Source: Trichobilharzia regenti
Taxonomy: Eukaryota > Platyhelminthes > Trematoda > Strigeidida > Schistosomatidae
Assembly (NCBI GenBank): GCA_944472135.2
Contig: CALYDD020000407.1
Span: 62,001 to 126,000, forward strand
Length of the DNA stretch: 64,000 nt
Direction of reading: 5' to 3'
Shown: positions 21,340-32,380 of the stretch, in pieces
Position numbering within the stretch: the stretch's first letter is position 1
Layout: each line of letters opens with the position of its first letter
Translations under genes and position numbers: made by a program
Notes under the pieces: generated by a model
The model's database searches: none
What the model saw: only the letters and a program-made list of their open reading frames with translations
What the model was told of the DNA's origin: nothing

Positions 21340-22036
21340 GTGGGAACTTTTTTCGCTAGATCACATCTCTCCCTAACCCAGATTTTGTATATCTGCAACT
21401 ACTGGGTGTTGAGACAGCCGGTGAAAGCAGCAGCTGCCGAGACGGAGAACAGACTCGTTTCAACAGTTCAGTGGTACCAGCATTGCAGAGATATTGCTTC
21501 TTGGAAAATGGAGAGAATTCCTTCATTGTTGGTCTGGAGAGGGCACCGTCGTGCACGTGGATGAAACAGTCTTGGTGAAAAAGGAATACAACCGTGGTCG
21601 CCAGCGAGCGAACAACATTCGGGTAATAGGTTTGTATGACATCTCCCTCCGAGAGGGATTCGTCGAAAGAATAGCAGACAGAAAGGCGACTACATTAATA
21701 CCTATTATTACGAGACTTGTAAAACGTGAATCAATAGTACACAGGGATGAGTGGAAAGGCTACAATTCCCTGACATCTCTGGGATATATGCTTCATCGAG
21801 TCAAACATTGAAGTGACTTTGTAGATCCCGTTACGAGAACTCATATAAATTCTATTGAAGGCTTTTGGGGCCGGTTGAGAAACAGAATAAGGGCTACAAA
21901 CGGATCTCAAAAGGACCTTATTTATAGTCATTTGGATGAATATATGTGTAGAATGTGGTGTGACTTCTCCATTGACAGTCCTATGCTAAACTGGAAGATG
22001 TTTTTCTCACATATTCGAGAAAGATGCCCGTTGTAA
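21340..22036 (+). pseudogene. Merlin-type DDE transposase, broken
   Basis: The family is a cut-and-paste DNA transposase related to IS1016/ISXO2. The N-terminal part in frame 21340 (GTFFARSHLSLTQIL ... STVQWYQHCRDIA) is followed by a frame change near 21490. The catalytic core is then in frame 21494: GEGTVVHVDETVLVKKEYNRGR (first Asp), a GLYDISLREGFVERIADRKA strand, and IVHRDEWKGYNSL (second Asp). A TGA at 21809-21811 interrupts it. Past the stop the same frame gives FVDPVTRTHINSIEGFWGRL (catalytic Glu) and ends at TAA 22034-22036 after ERCPL. All three acidic residues are present, but one frameshift and one nonsense codon make it inactive. I could not identify terminal inverted repeats. Confidence 0.82.
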
Positions 22037-22139
22037 CCGTTTTATCCTTTTTTATGCTTTTTTCTGTAAATATACGTTTCCATTTATCATGAATGCCTCA
22101 TTAATGTGATTGGTCCGTTGAAGGTCGTTTGCTGATTTA

Positions 22140-23441
22140 TGTATATATATTTATTCGTATCTATGTAAGACACACTAGTTGTACAGGCATGGATAAATAT
22201 TATTTACATTACATGAATTTAATTTAAGGTGAAATTAAAAAGTTGTTGTCCTCTCTGGCATTAGTTTGTGTGTACAATCTGACAGCTAGTCGTTCAATGG
22301 GGCACATAAAGAAATATAGAAATATTGTCTTCGCACTAACAAAAAACCGAAGTGTGTTGGATGGATTACAAATATATGGGAAAAAATAAAGCTTGAAACC
22401 AATCTCTCCATGTAACATGGTTGTGTGCGGCATCGTATACTGTTCTTGTTTTGTGTTCAAATTGGGTATTAATTTAAAATGAGTGATTTATTTGTATGAT
22501 TGTGTCATCATTTTTATTGCAATTAACACCAGATGAGAATTGAGCTGTATGCAGATTAATATTGGTTGTTGTAACGCAGAATAGTTTAACCGCACTCACG
22601 TCAGCCAAAACCGCCATTTGCCACTGCATGGTTGTTCCGTACTAGTAAGTAGACTAACGCGTGGAATGCTTTATGTAAGCCATTTTAGACCGTTGAAAGT
22701 GCTTGTATAGGATGCTGTACAGCGTCTTGTTATGGTGAGAGTGGATTTTACCAAGGATGCTGAGTCATTACTAGCCAACCCTTGAAAAATGATATATGAA
22801 TAAATGATCTGGAGTTCAGGTTCATTTCAGTTTAGGTGCAGGGTTGTTCGACCTCGAGCAGAAAATAAATAGAAGAGTAGGCGCAGCAGCAGAATACCAG
22901 AAAGAGAAAGTATGTGAACATGAAAAGAACATTAATGTTATATGCACATATAAATGTTTATATCGATTGTATATTATACTATAGTAAACATTTACCTATA
23001 TTGTAGTTGTGTTTTCATGTATTTATGCGAAGTCTTAGAGTTTATTTAGTGTCATCATGTGTATCAATGAGTCTAAGCGTTTTAGTGTTCTAATGGCTGA
23101 TGCGTTTCAGGAATAAGTCATGGGTTCTGGTTGGGATAGACACTGGGATGAAACAGTTTGCATAGCAAGCGTTTGAAGGTTATAATGAAGTGACAGGTCC
23201 TAATTCTAAGGGTAAACTGTTCCAGTATGTTCCGTACTAAGTCGTTTTATGCATCTATGCGACCAGTTTATTTGTAGTCTTTAGAGTACTAAAGGTGTCT
23301 AAGCGCGTTTTATAAGTGATGTAGTGGACTAATAGTTGATTCGTTCTAGGAATAAATAGTTTATTGATATAATCAGTAGAGTGAAACAGTCTGTATAGAG
23401 AGCGTTTGAAGCCTGTAACCGAGGACCGAATCCTGACATCT
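22140..23441 (-). mobile_element. LINE-A3, 3' UTR and end of ORF2
   Basis: Reading right to left: the last about 50 ORF2 codons (DVRIRSSVTGFKRSLYRLFHSTDYINKLF, ending at the TAG near 23257), then the 3' UTR and a tail near 22140. The distal UTR (22140-22885) is clearly diverged from LINE-A1: the structured module is degenerate (GTTAGTGCGAAG instead of GTTAATGCGAAG). The proximal 556 bp (22886-23441) are identical by eye to 24173-24728. The element continues at 24729 beyond an inserted fragment. Confidence 0.75.
22886..23441. repeat. 556-bp direct repeat, left copy
   Basis: Matches 24173-24728 base for base as far as I can follow, and the two copies bracket a 731-bp LINE-A 3'-UTR fragment. 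Identity begins abruptly at GCAGCAGAATACC and ends at GACATCT. Confidence 0.85.
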
Positions 23442-24172
23442 ATATATATATATATTTCTTCCTGTTTATGCAGGAACATACCAATTGTACAGGCATGGAT
23501 AAGTTATTATATAAATTACACATAATTTGATGTATGGTGAATTTACAGTTTGGTTGTTCTCTCTGACATGACAGTCAGTCGGAACAGTCTGCTATAAAGT
23601 CTGTGTAGCACATAAAGAGATATAGAAATATTGTCTTCGCATTAAAAAAACCAGACATCAGATGAATGTAATACGGATATCTGGGAAAAAAAGCTTGAAG
23701 TCAATTCTCTTATATAACTTTGTTGTGAGCAACACCCTTGGTTTGAAGTTTATTGATGTATTATGTTGAGATCAGTGATATATTTATTCCATTTTTTCAG
23801 CAGTCTTATCTTAGTTTTATAACAGGAAAGAAATTTGACCGTGGATACGAAAACTAGATGAGGTCATGTGAAGTTGTTTTACTGCATCAAATGGTGTCGA
23901 GGTCGATTCCAGAATTCTCCATTTGCTCCATTTGTGTCTGCATGGCGGACTGTATTCGTAAGTTCAGAAAAATGTTGAAAACTGTTTGAAAACCAGTTGC
24001 TTCTTCATTTCAGATCATGAATACTCATTTACAGCATGTTCGCCAGCGTCTTCAAATGGTAGATTTGGATCGTTCATGGAATTTGAGTGGTTATGATATA
24101 GATGGTTTGGAATTAATCCTCATTTCAGTTTAGATGCAGGGTTGTTCGACCTCGACCAGAAGATGAATAAGA
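23442..24172 (-). mobile_element. LINE-A 3'-UTR fragment inserted in LINE-A3
   Basis: An ATATATATATATAT tail at the left, then the 3'-terminal hairpin and structured module on the minus strand, up to the point where the repeat resumes. It contains no coding sequence. It is the 3' UTR of a LINE-A copy closer to LINE-A1/A2 than to the host LINE-A3 UTR. Its 5' edge joins LINE-A3 at the homologous UTR position, so template switching or homologous joining is possible. Confidence 0.65.
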
Positions 24173-24728
24173 GCAGCAGAATACCAGAAAGAGAAAGTAT
24201 GTGAACATGAAAAGAACATTAATGTTATATGCACATATAAATGTTTATATCGATTGTATATTATACTATAGTAAACATTTACCTATATTGTAGTTGTGTT
24301 TTCATGTATTTATGCGAAGTCTTAGAGTTTATTTAGTGTCATCATGTGTATCAATGAGTCTAAGCGTTTTAGTGTTCTAATGGCTGATGCGTTTCAGGAA
24401 TAAGTCATGGGTTCTGGTTGGGATAGACACTGGGATGAAACAGTTTGCATAGCAAGCGTTTGAAGGTTATAATGAAGTGACAGGTCCTAATTCTAAGGGT
24501 AAACTGTTCCAGTATGTTCCGTACTAAGTCGTTTTATGCATCTATGCGACCAGTTTATTTGTAGTCTTTAGAGTACTAAAGGTGTCTAAGCGCGTTTTAT
24601 AAGTGATGTAGTGGACTAATAGTTGATTCGTTCTAGGAATAAATAGTTTATTGATATAATCAGTAGAGTGAAACAGTCTGTATAGAGAGCGTTTGAAGCC
24701 TGTAACCGAGGACCGAATCCTGACATCT
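24173..24728. repeat. 556-bp direct repeat, right copy
   Basis: Right-hand partner of 22886-23441. It leads without a break into the LINE-A3 ORF2 (GGCACAGGCTATTCC...). Confidence 0.85.
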
Positions 24729-27700
24729 AGGCACAGGCTATTCCATATTCTAGAATACATCACTGTGAAGAAGTTTTCACGGAGTGTTGACTCAAAAGCA
24801 TGAATTGTCACTGTGCAAGTTTGGTTACGCAGATCGTAAGAGCCTTCCTGTGCGAATTGTATGTCCCTGTAACCTGAGAATGATATTTTGTGAAGGACCA
24901 TAAAGAAGAATATTAGGTTTATAATAAGTCGTCTTGTCGAAAGTGGGTCAAGTTTTAGGATCATGCACCGTGAGATATAGTCTTTCTTACAATCATAGCC
25001 AAGCAGTTTTGAGGTAAAATATCGTTGGATACTTTCCCTCCTTAGCTTATCACGTGTGTGAGTGCTGCTTATAATAAATGGGCAGTATTCTAGTATTGGT
25101 CTGACACATGTTTTGTACAGAATCAGCTTGGCTTCATTGTCGTGAAAGTTCCTGAGTATGCATCCTAAGAGCGTCCTCGATTTTCTAGTCTGTGATGCTA
25201 CTTGATCAGTGAATGTTAAGTCACTAGAGTACCTCAGGCCTAGGTCAACGACACTTCGGAGTCTGGTTAGGTTATCAGATTGAAGCGTTAATTTCAGGTC
25301 AATTGTGGGTGCACCAAAGCAGATCCAGCCACATTTGTTCAGATTGAATTGGAGATACCATAGGGAAGACCAAGCAGTCATTTTATCTAATTCCTTCTGC
25401 ACTACATTCTCAAAGTACCCTAAGTCATCACGTTGGAATGTATAAGCTACTTTTAGGTCATCTGCAAAGATGAATGTTTTCCCATGTGAGAAGCAAGCGC
25501 ATATGTCATTGATGTGTAGTGTAAATAGGAGGGGTCCAATGACACTACCTTGTACTGCACCAGAAGTGATAGGGCTAGGTTTGGAGGTTGCAGACCCGAG
25601 TTTAACTATTTGGGACTTATTGTTAAGGAATGATTTAAGCCATCCTAATAATGGGTCACGTATTCCTAAGGAGTTCAGCTTATGTATTAGCAGTAAATGG
25701 TCAACACGGTCAAATGCCTTAGAGATGTCAAAGTAGATGACAAGTACTAGTTGCCTTCTGTCACGACTGCTGGTTACGAAATTGAAGAAGTCTAGGTGAC
25801 ATGTTGAACATGATCTGGATTTCAGGAATCCATGTTGGTTCAGACTTATAATATTGCAGCTAAGCATATGTTTGATTAAGTTATCTTTAACTAGTCTCTC
25901 CATGATTCTAGATGCGATAGGTGTGATATTGATCGGGCGGTAGTTACTGACTTCTGTTTTCGAGCCAGATTTGTGTTTAGGCATAATGAATGTTGTCTTC
26001 CATATGTCAGGGTAATTTTGGGTTTCTAGGGACATTGTGAATATTTTAAGCAGCAGTAGAGGAATGTCAGGGCCACCATATTTATAGAAGTAGGATGATA
26101 TACCATCGGTACCGAAACCTTTTGAACTTTTGAGGGTTCTTATAGTTTGGTTAATATTAGTGTAGTTGAACTCAACAGTGCTAATTTCGTTTGGTGTGAG
26201 TGGAGATGGATTTTATGCCATATAAGTAATAGGGTGTATATCGAGTAGCTGGACTGAGGGCTTGAGGTAGTTACCTGCAAATGTTTTCTTGAATAGTTCA
26301 CATATATCTGCAGAGTTAGTGCATAGCCCACCTTTGTCTATGAGGAGAGGAATGCTGTGCTTTTTGCGGTTCATTCGCTTCTTTAATATTTCTGTGAGTG
26401 CAAACACTCTAGCAGTACTGGCTACTGCGATGCATTCTTCGTTTCTCGTACGGAAATCTCGAGCTTGTGAGATGGAGCTAAGGGTGTTAAGTATAAGGCC
26501 TAGAGTGCCAAAGTCGTGGTGTTTGAAGTAACTTGCTTATAGTCTCTTCAGTTTCGTACGATCCTTTGGTTTTATGAATGACTTTCTGTGTGGGGAAACC
26601 TTTAGTGTTTGGAGTGGAATGACAGCATCTAAGCATGTGTTAGTGATATGGTAGAAGATGGTTAGGGCCCGCGATAGGTCATCAGTAGTGAAGTATTCAT
26701 CCCATTCGGAGGATCTTAGCATTGATTCTACCAAGGCCCAGTTTGCCTTACTATAGTTCCTATATATTACTTGTTGTGAAGTGGAGGTATGGGATGCACT
26801 GCTACTCAGCGGAAGTGGCAGTGCACATATCACTGTTTTGTGGTCGCTCCCTGAAAACTCAGAACCTACTAGGGTTGAAAGGCGGCTTATATTGTGGCAG
26901 AAGATTAAGTCTAGTACGTTATTACCTCTTGTGGGGGTAGTGACAGTTTGTTTCCAGCCAAGTACATCCAGTGTGTCTAAGAATTTATCAAATTTAGTTG
27001 GGCCTGTGGGTATATCCCAGTTGATTTCAGGTAAGTTAAAGTCGCCACATAGGATCTTATGGTCGTATTGTAAGTCGGATAATTGCTCCAGAGCATTAAT
27101 AAGTTGGGTCTCGTAATTACTAAAGGTGCCAGGTGCTCTGTAGGTGCATCCAATTAATGCTGTTACGTTATTTAGGTGTACACTAACCCATAGAGTCTCA
27201 GGCACGTTAAGTGTACTACTCTCTAGCTGTGATACAGTAGGTGCATTAGGAAAGTACATGAGACAACCCCCTCCCTTACCACCTTCCCTGTCACACCGAA
27301 AGTGTGTGTAGTTATCTAAGCTTATTTCCTCATCCAAGATGTTCGAATGACACCAAGATTCAGTGATGACAATTACAGGGGGTTTGTATATTACTGTGAG
27401 TGCTCTGAGCATCGGCAATTTATTTAGAACAGATCTAGAATTTATGAGGATTAGGTAAAGGTGAGAGTTGAAATAGCATTTGAAGTATTTAAGTTCGTTA
27501 GTCAGCCCCGAATATGGTTCAGCACACAGTAGTTCTGCTGGACATGACGATCCTATGTTAAGAGGAGTTTCAGCATCCTGCTCACCTATGTCTATCGAGT
27601 TGGTGTGTGCTGTTTTCGGTGAAGAATTAGGAGTTTGAGTACTGGATTTGCTATAGATTAAGGAATTTTTATTTTTAGTGAGGTTACAGAAGTGGGTAGG

Positions 27701-27895
27701 GTTCTTTATTTGACCTATACTTGTGCAAGTGTCAAGTGTGCCTAATGGATACAGGTGCACTAGACCGTTCCTGTTTTCATGCAAGGAGGGAGCTAGCACT
27801 AGTGGTTTAGGAGTGTTAACATCCCTACCAGCTGTTTTTTCAACGCTGACAGGGACGCGGGGGATAAAAAATGATTGAATCCTTGTGATGACCAT
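24542..27895 (-). pseudogene. LINE-A3 ORF2: endonuclease-reverse transcriptase with two shared stops
   Basis: The upstream part (27895-26537, 452 codons) begins MVITRIQSFFIPRVPV and holds a complete endonuclease: LINSRSVLNKL, ITESWCHS, GGKGGGCLMYF, CGDFNLPEINWD, LDLIFCHN, GSDHKTV. It stops with TAA at 26537-26539. After a short segment with a second TAA at 26213-26215, the RT is open for 497 codons (26035-24542) with NYRPINIT, YFDISKAFDRVDH, SGAVQGSVIGPLLF and FADDLKVAY. Apart from the stops the sequence is well preserved. Both stops are the ones found in LINE-A2. Confidence 0.9.
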
Positions 27896-28095
27896 GGCTT
27901 ATTATTCCACCTATTGTTTGATGCTAGTTGTGTCCTTGTGTGGGTTTCGTATGTACTGCATTGTGGGTTAGTTCCCAGCAGACTTGTGCCATATATCCGG
28001 TCAAAATTTGTTTGTGTGCCATACTCTGAAGACCCTGAGTTGTTGATAGCCGAGTTCTGACTATTACCACTTGTACTATTGAGGGTGACATAGAA
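26125..28095. repeat. About 1.97-kb direct repeat, left copy (LINE-A3 ORF2/ORF1)
   Basis: Repeated at 32381-34351 with a constant offset of 6,256 and only about six visible substitutions. It includes the LINE-A3 endonuclease, the frameshift-signal region and the ORF1 C-terminus. The shared block ends four bases (AGAA) beyond the LINE-A sequence. Confidence 0.88.
27799..28091 (-). pseudogene. LINE-A3 ORF1, C-terminal end only
   Basis: About 95 codons of the ORF1 C-terminus (TLNSTSGNSQNSAINNSGSS ... LVGMLTLLNH) overlapping ORF2. Upstream it is cut at GGGTGACAT, where Ty3/gypsy sequence begins. The TTTTTTA heptamer and stem-loop of LINE-A1 are conserved here at 27835-27884. Confidence 0.85.
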
Positions 28096-28096
28096 A

Positions 28097-29192
28097 ATGA
28101 ATATCCCACGGCCAACAGCGTTTGATGAACGAGACATACGGAGCTTCTTACGTGACGTCGAGGCCGTCGCTGAGCTGGTGGGCTTCAAGGATCAGGCGGC
28201 GAAGGCAGTTGTCCTGGGGACGCTGTTGAGAGGCCGAGCGAACGCGGCATATGGCTGCGTATTCAGGTTAAACGGCACAGTGTCTTGGAAGAAATTGTTT
28301 GACAGTTTGGTATGGGAGTTTGACAGCGCAACAGACAGACAGCTGGCAAGGCAGCAGTTCCGGTCAACGAAGCTGGGACCTGATGGAGACCCGTTAGTAT
28401 TGGCGGTGAAATTGACGAATTTACTTCGACGGGCGCTTCCCACGTTGGATAAAGAATCAGAAGAGCAGTTACTATCTTCTCAATTCATCGAGAGTGTCCC
28501 AGACCACATTTCTCAGCAATTACAACTGGTTAACGCAACGCAACCGATGGATATTAGTGAGCTAGCGAAGGTGACCAGACAGCTGCTGAGCACAACTGTA
28601 GCCGCTATAAAGCAGCCAAAACCAAACGAATACGAGCGGAAAATTGAAGCATTGCAGCGGGAAGTGGCGGCGTTAAAGTTGGCTGATAGAAAAAACCGAT
28701 GTTTTGAATGCGGTAAGCCGGGACACTGGAGAAGACGGTGGAATAGTTGTTCTTTCTCTCGTATGAAACTAGATTTAGTGGGTGCTATTAAGAAAGGGGT
28801 CGTGTATTCGAAATTGCGAGTGAATGATCGAGAAATAGTATACTTAGTAGATACAGGAGCGGTCGTGTCGTTAATAGATAAGATATGTAAGAGTGTTAGT
28901 CAGTGTTCATTGACAATACAAACAGTAGGCGGGCATGTGTTGCGTATCACGGGTAGATCGAACTGTACGGTCGTTGTTGGCGGCTGTAAGGTGACGTTTC
29001 CTTTCATTTTTATACTCGAAATACAGCGAAAGATATTAGGAGCGGATTTTCTGCGGGAGATTGGTGCAATAATTGAATCGCAAGCGAACGTGGTGATCAC
29101 GAAATACGGGCATATCAACATGTATGAGACCAGCGAGATAGCAGCGGTGAAGCTGTCGACGGTATACAATATGACAGAGTTAACTAATAAAT
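28097..29192 (+). pseudogene. Ty3/gypsy gag and aspartic protease region
   Basis: The frame from the ATG at 28097 gives a capsid-like gag (FDERDIRSFLRDVEAVAELVG, VSWKKLFDSLVWEFD, LARQQFRSTKLGPDGDP). A coiled stretch (YERKIEALQREVAALKLAD) and one zinc knuckle at about residues 200-215 follow. The knuckle reads C-FE-C-GKPG-H-WRRR-W: its last Cys is Trp. The protease is next, with YLVDTGAVVSLID near 28850 and ILGADFLREIGA as the second conserved strand. The frame then runs into the SINE at 29193, which supplies the false end FFIFIYCF. Gag would package element RNA; the protease would cleave the polyprotein. Confidence 0.85.
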
Positions 29193-29395
29193 TTTTTATT
29201 TTTATTTATTGTTTTTGATTTACAGCTTGATTCCACACTGTATTTTCGGTACAAGTATGGAATTTTCAGTATGGATATCGGTAGCCCAAATTTTGCAGGC
29301 CGACCATAGATATCAGGTGTGCGTCGGTGCGGACTCGAACCCCGGACCATGTGCATGTTCGGCGAGAGTCCTCACCACTGGGCCACCGACGCACA
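29193..29395 (-). mobile_element. tRNA-derived SINE inside the gypsy pol gene
   Basis: On the minus strand it begins GTGCGTCGGTGGCCCAGTGG (A-box-like) and has GGGTTCGAGTCC (B box), then a unique body and an A/T-rich tail. AATAAAT flanks both sides (29186-29192 and 29396-29402), a 7-bp target duplication. Removing the SINE and one repeat restores the pol frame through TNK-YDHLF. Related copies are at 45872-46071, 57303-57486 and 58794-58988. Confidence 0.88.
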
Positions 29396-30909
29396 AATAA
29401 ATACGATCATCTGTTCGCTGGAGATGGCGACCCATACGGTTATTGCAACAAGGTAAATCATGAAACTCCATTAAGTGATCCAAAAGTAAGGTCATCTACA
29501 ACGCGAAGAATTCCATGTCATCTGGAAGGCGAAGTGGAGCGACAAGTGCAAGAGACGTTAAAAGACGATACTATTGAGGAAGCTGATAGCCCGTACAACT
29601 CTCTAGTGCTGTTAGTAAAAAAAGCGAATGGGAAGTATAGATCCTGTGTTGATTTTCGACAGTTAGACAGCATGACAGAGTTAAGACCGTGTGCTATGCC
29701 AACAGTGGTAGAAACTTAGATCGCCTACAAGGCGCGAATGTGTTTTCGGTTTTCGATCTTCGCTCAGGACACTGGCAGATACCGAGAAAACCAGTTGATA
29801 GAGATAAGACGGCATTCATCGTGGGTCAGACACAATATCGATTTAAACGCATGCCATTCGGACTAGCAGGTGCACCGTTTACGTTCAGAAGACTGATGAC
29901 GCTATTACTTAAGAACTTAAAAAACGTGGAGGTGTATGGTGATGATCTTGTCATATACAGTCAAAATGAAAACGATCATGTGAGCCATGTAGAAGCAGTG
30001 CTGCGACGCATCCAAGTGTTTGAACTGCGCGTCAACAAAACCAGGTCCAAGGTAGCCAAAAAGAATGTTAGCTGTTGGGACATAAAGTGGGAAATGGTGA
30101 GATTAAACCATTACCGGAGAAAATTTTGACGATTAAAACGATTCCAGCCCCGAGTTTAAAGAGAAAATTGAGACAATTCTTGAGTAGAGCGGCGTTTTAT
30201 AGTCGCTTCGTGGAGAACTTTAATGAGATAGCAGCCCCTCTATACAGGCTACTGGGTGAGCCGAAGTTTGTTTGGTCGGAAGAATCGCAGAGGGCATTCG
30301 ACAGAATTAAACACCTGTTCGACCACCAACAAATGACGCTAAAACTACCCGTACGTGGAAGACAGTTCACAGTGTGCACAGATGCCAGTGACTACGCTAT
30401 AGGTGCGGTCCTAAGACAGGGTGAGGGAATCGTTGAGCGTGCCAGTAGTGTTTTGACCCTCACAGAGAGAAAGTATTCAACGATAGAGAAAGAATGTTTA
30501 GCAATGATATGGGCAGCCGACAAATGGAAACCTTATTTACTCGGCCAGTAGTTCCACATCGAAACTGATCATAAGCCGCTACAATTTTTGAAGACAGCGA
30601 TAGACTCACGGGGGGAATTGTCACGGTGGATGCTGAGTCTGCAGGAGTACGATTTTACGATCTCACACGTTCCTGGAAGTGAAAATGTCCTGGCAGATTT
30701 GTTATCGAGACCAGAAGATGAGTCTGAGTTGCCCGAGGTCGCGTACGGAGTGCATGCTGTAGAACAAGACCCACTAAAACTTGCACGCAGGCAAAGGTTG
30801 GACGATACGCTGAATACAGTAATACAGGTGATCACCAACGGGATAGAAGTAGATCAAGCTACGGAGAGTAAGGAGCTAACCACACTACTCAGACAGAGAT
30901 TGACTAAGA
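29396..30909 (+). pseudogene. Ty3/gypsy reverse transcriptase and RNase H region, frameshifted
   Basis: RT begins in one frame (YNSLVLLVKKANGKYRSCVDFRQLD) that stops at 29717. The next frame from about 29700 carries VFSVFDLRSGHWQI, FKRMPFGLAGAPFTF and the catalytic VYGDDLVIY near 29935. A second frame change near 30080 leads to GHKVGNGEIKPLPEKI and RNase H with FTVCTDASDYAIGAVL near 30375. A stop at 30549 falls before HIETDHKPLQFLKT, which continues in the same frame to a chromatin-distal linker (FTISHVPGSENVLADLLSR). At least two frameshifts and one nonsense codon make it inactive. Confidence 0.88.
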
Positions 30910-31836
30910 ATGAATGCCTACGGGACTCTGACCTGGCGAGAGAACGACGGAAGCTGGCTGGCTGTCATACCTCAATCGTCGCGCCACGACATGATAGAAG
31001 AATGTCACCAGCTAGCACATACAGGCGTGGCCCGAACAACCGACCTCCTAAGACAAAGCGTGTACTGGCTAGGTATGAGAGAAGACGTAGCAAGATACGT
31101 ACTTGGATGTTTACGGTACCAGCTAATGAAAGGCGACCGGTGCATACGACCACCGCTTCAGTCGATTCCAGTTACTGCGATAGGTGACTTGTGGTCCGTA
31201 GATGTCATGGGTCCATTTCCTCAGACATCCAATGGTAATCAGTACCTCTTGGTGATGACGGAACACGCGACACGATGGGTAGACGCCGTAGCAATCCCAG
31301 ACCAACGTGCAAGGACCGTGACAGATGCAGTCGTTAGACACATCGTTGAAGACCACGGCGTACCGAAGACAATACTGACAGACCAAGGTCCCTGTTTCGA
31401 GAGTGAAGAATTTACTTCCCGTTTGCAACAGCTGGGCATCAAGAGGATCAGAACGACCCCATATCATCCACAAACGAATGGCCTAACGGAGAGAAACAAC
31501 CGTACACTGAAGGAGTGGCTGGCCTCGAAGGGCGGTAACTGGGAAACGGAACTTCCACTGATTTTACTAACACATCGTGCTACCACTCAGGAAACAACGA
31601 AGAAGTCACCCTTCCAACTGATGTATGGTAGAAAACCACGATTACCGACACACAATAAGACCTGGCTCCTGCACCAAAAGCGGAGTACGACGAAATTAAA
31701 AGCAGAGCGGAAAGAGGCAGTCAAGAATGTAATACGCAAGCAGCGGAGTGATGTCGCGAAGTCTCAGATGAAAGAGAAGACGCAGTGTATTACCTTTGCA
31801 GTCGGGGACCAAGTGAAGTGTAGAGACAGGAGATAG
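30910..31836 (+). pseudogene. Ty3/gypsy integrase
   Basis: The zinc-binding domain is HQLAHTGVARTTDLLRQSVYW ... CLRYQ: the HHC part is present but the second Cys of the CxxC pair is Tyr. The catalytic core has WSVDVMGPF, ILTDQGPCFES and PQTNGLTERNN, giving all three acidic residues. The C-terminal part (FAVGDQVKCRDRR) resembles the GPY-type end and stops early at 31836; readable remnants continue (GPYAI, then VNASQLQRW) to about 32040. The reading frame differs from that of RNase H, so another frameshift lies near 30900-30960. Confidence 0.87.
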
Positions 31837-32081
31837 ACAGTTGGAGGCGGGCCAGGTTCACGGAAACTCCTTCCGAAGCGGGAAGGACCATACGCAATCA
31901 CAAAATGACGGGGTCAAGTATATACCATCCGAAGAGGTGACAAACAGAAACGAGTTAATGCCAGTCAGCTCCAACGATGGGTACAGTGGGACAAGCCGAT
32001 CAGTGACAATCCTCAACTAGAGGATGTAGCACCCAGAAAGTCGGAAGGTCTACGTAAGAAGCTATTTGACGGGGGAACGAG

Positions 32082-32367
32082 TGTGGTGAGAGCAGACTAC
32101 TGGCCAATTGGTAGGCATTAACCTACGCTGATTAGTAGACATTAATCTAGGCTGATTCAACAACCAATCACAGCAGACCTAAACGCGGGCAAATACGATT
32201 CGCAGATAGAAGGCTCTACTTTCCGATAAATATCGAAAGAAACCAATCAGAAGACCTCCTTTTTCTGCTTGCATAAGCCTTATAAATGTACATAAAATAT
32301 ATATAAATAAGTGTTGATTTTCGTAATAAAACGATCTATTGCCTGGTCCTTGTCTTCTGTTGTTACA
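32082..32367 (+). repeat. 3' long terminal repeat of the gypsy element
   Basis: Begins TGTGGTGAGAGC just after a purine-rich stretch (GACGGGGGAACGAG) that fits a polypurine tract. It ends TGTTGTTACA, giving TG...CA ends. It contains a TATA-like CTTATAAATG near 32278 and AATAAA near 32327. About 286 bp. No matching 5' LTR exists in the window, so the boundaries rest on the end motifs alone. Confidence 0.7.
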
Positions 32368-32380
32368 CCAAAACCCTTTA

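Larger units (their letters stand above)
28092..32367 (+). mobile_element. Ty3/gypsy LTR retrotransposon lacking its 5' LTR
   Basis: The order is gag, protease, reverse transcriptase, RNase H, integrase, 3' LTR, the Ty3/gypsy order. The element starts abruptly a few bases before the gag ATG; no 5' LTR or primer binding site is present. A SINE sits between protease and RT, and frameshifts or stops break pol in several places. Its two sides are the copies of a 1.97-kb direct repeat. Confidence 0.9.

Noticed and set aside
28097..31836. Functional gypsy polyprotein
   Set aside because: The zinc knuckle and integrase CxxC each lack a Cys, pol has several frameshifts and a stop, and the 5' LTR is missing.
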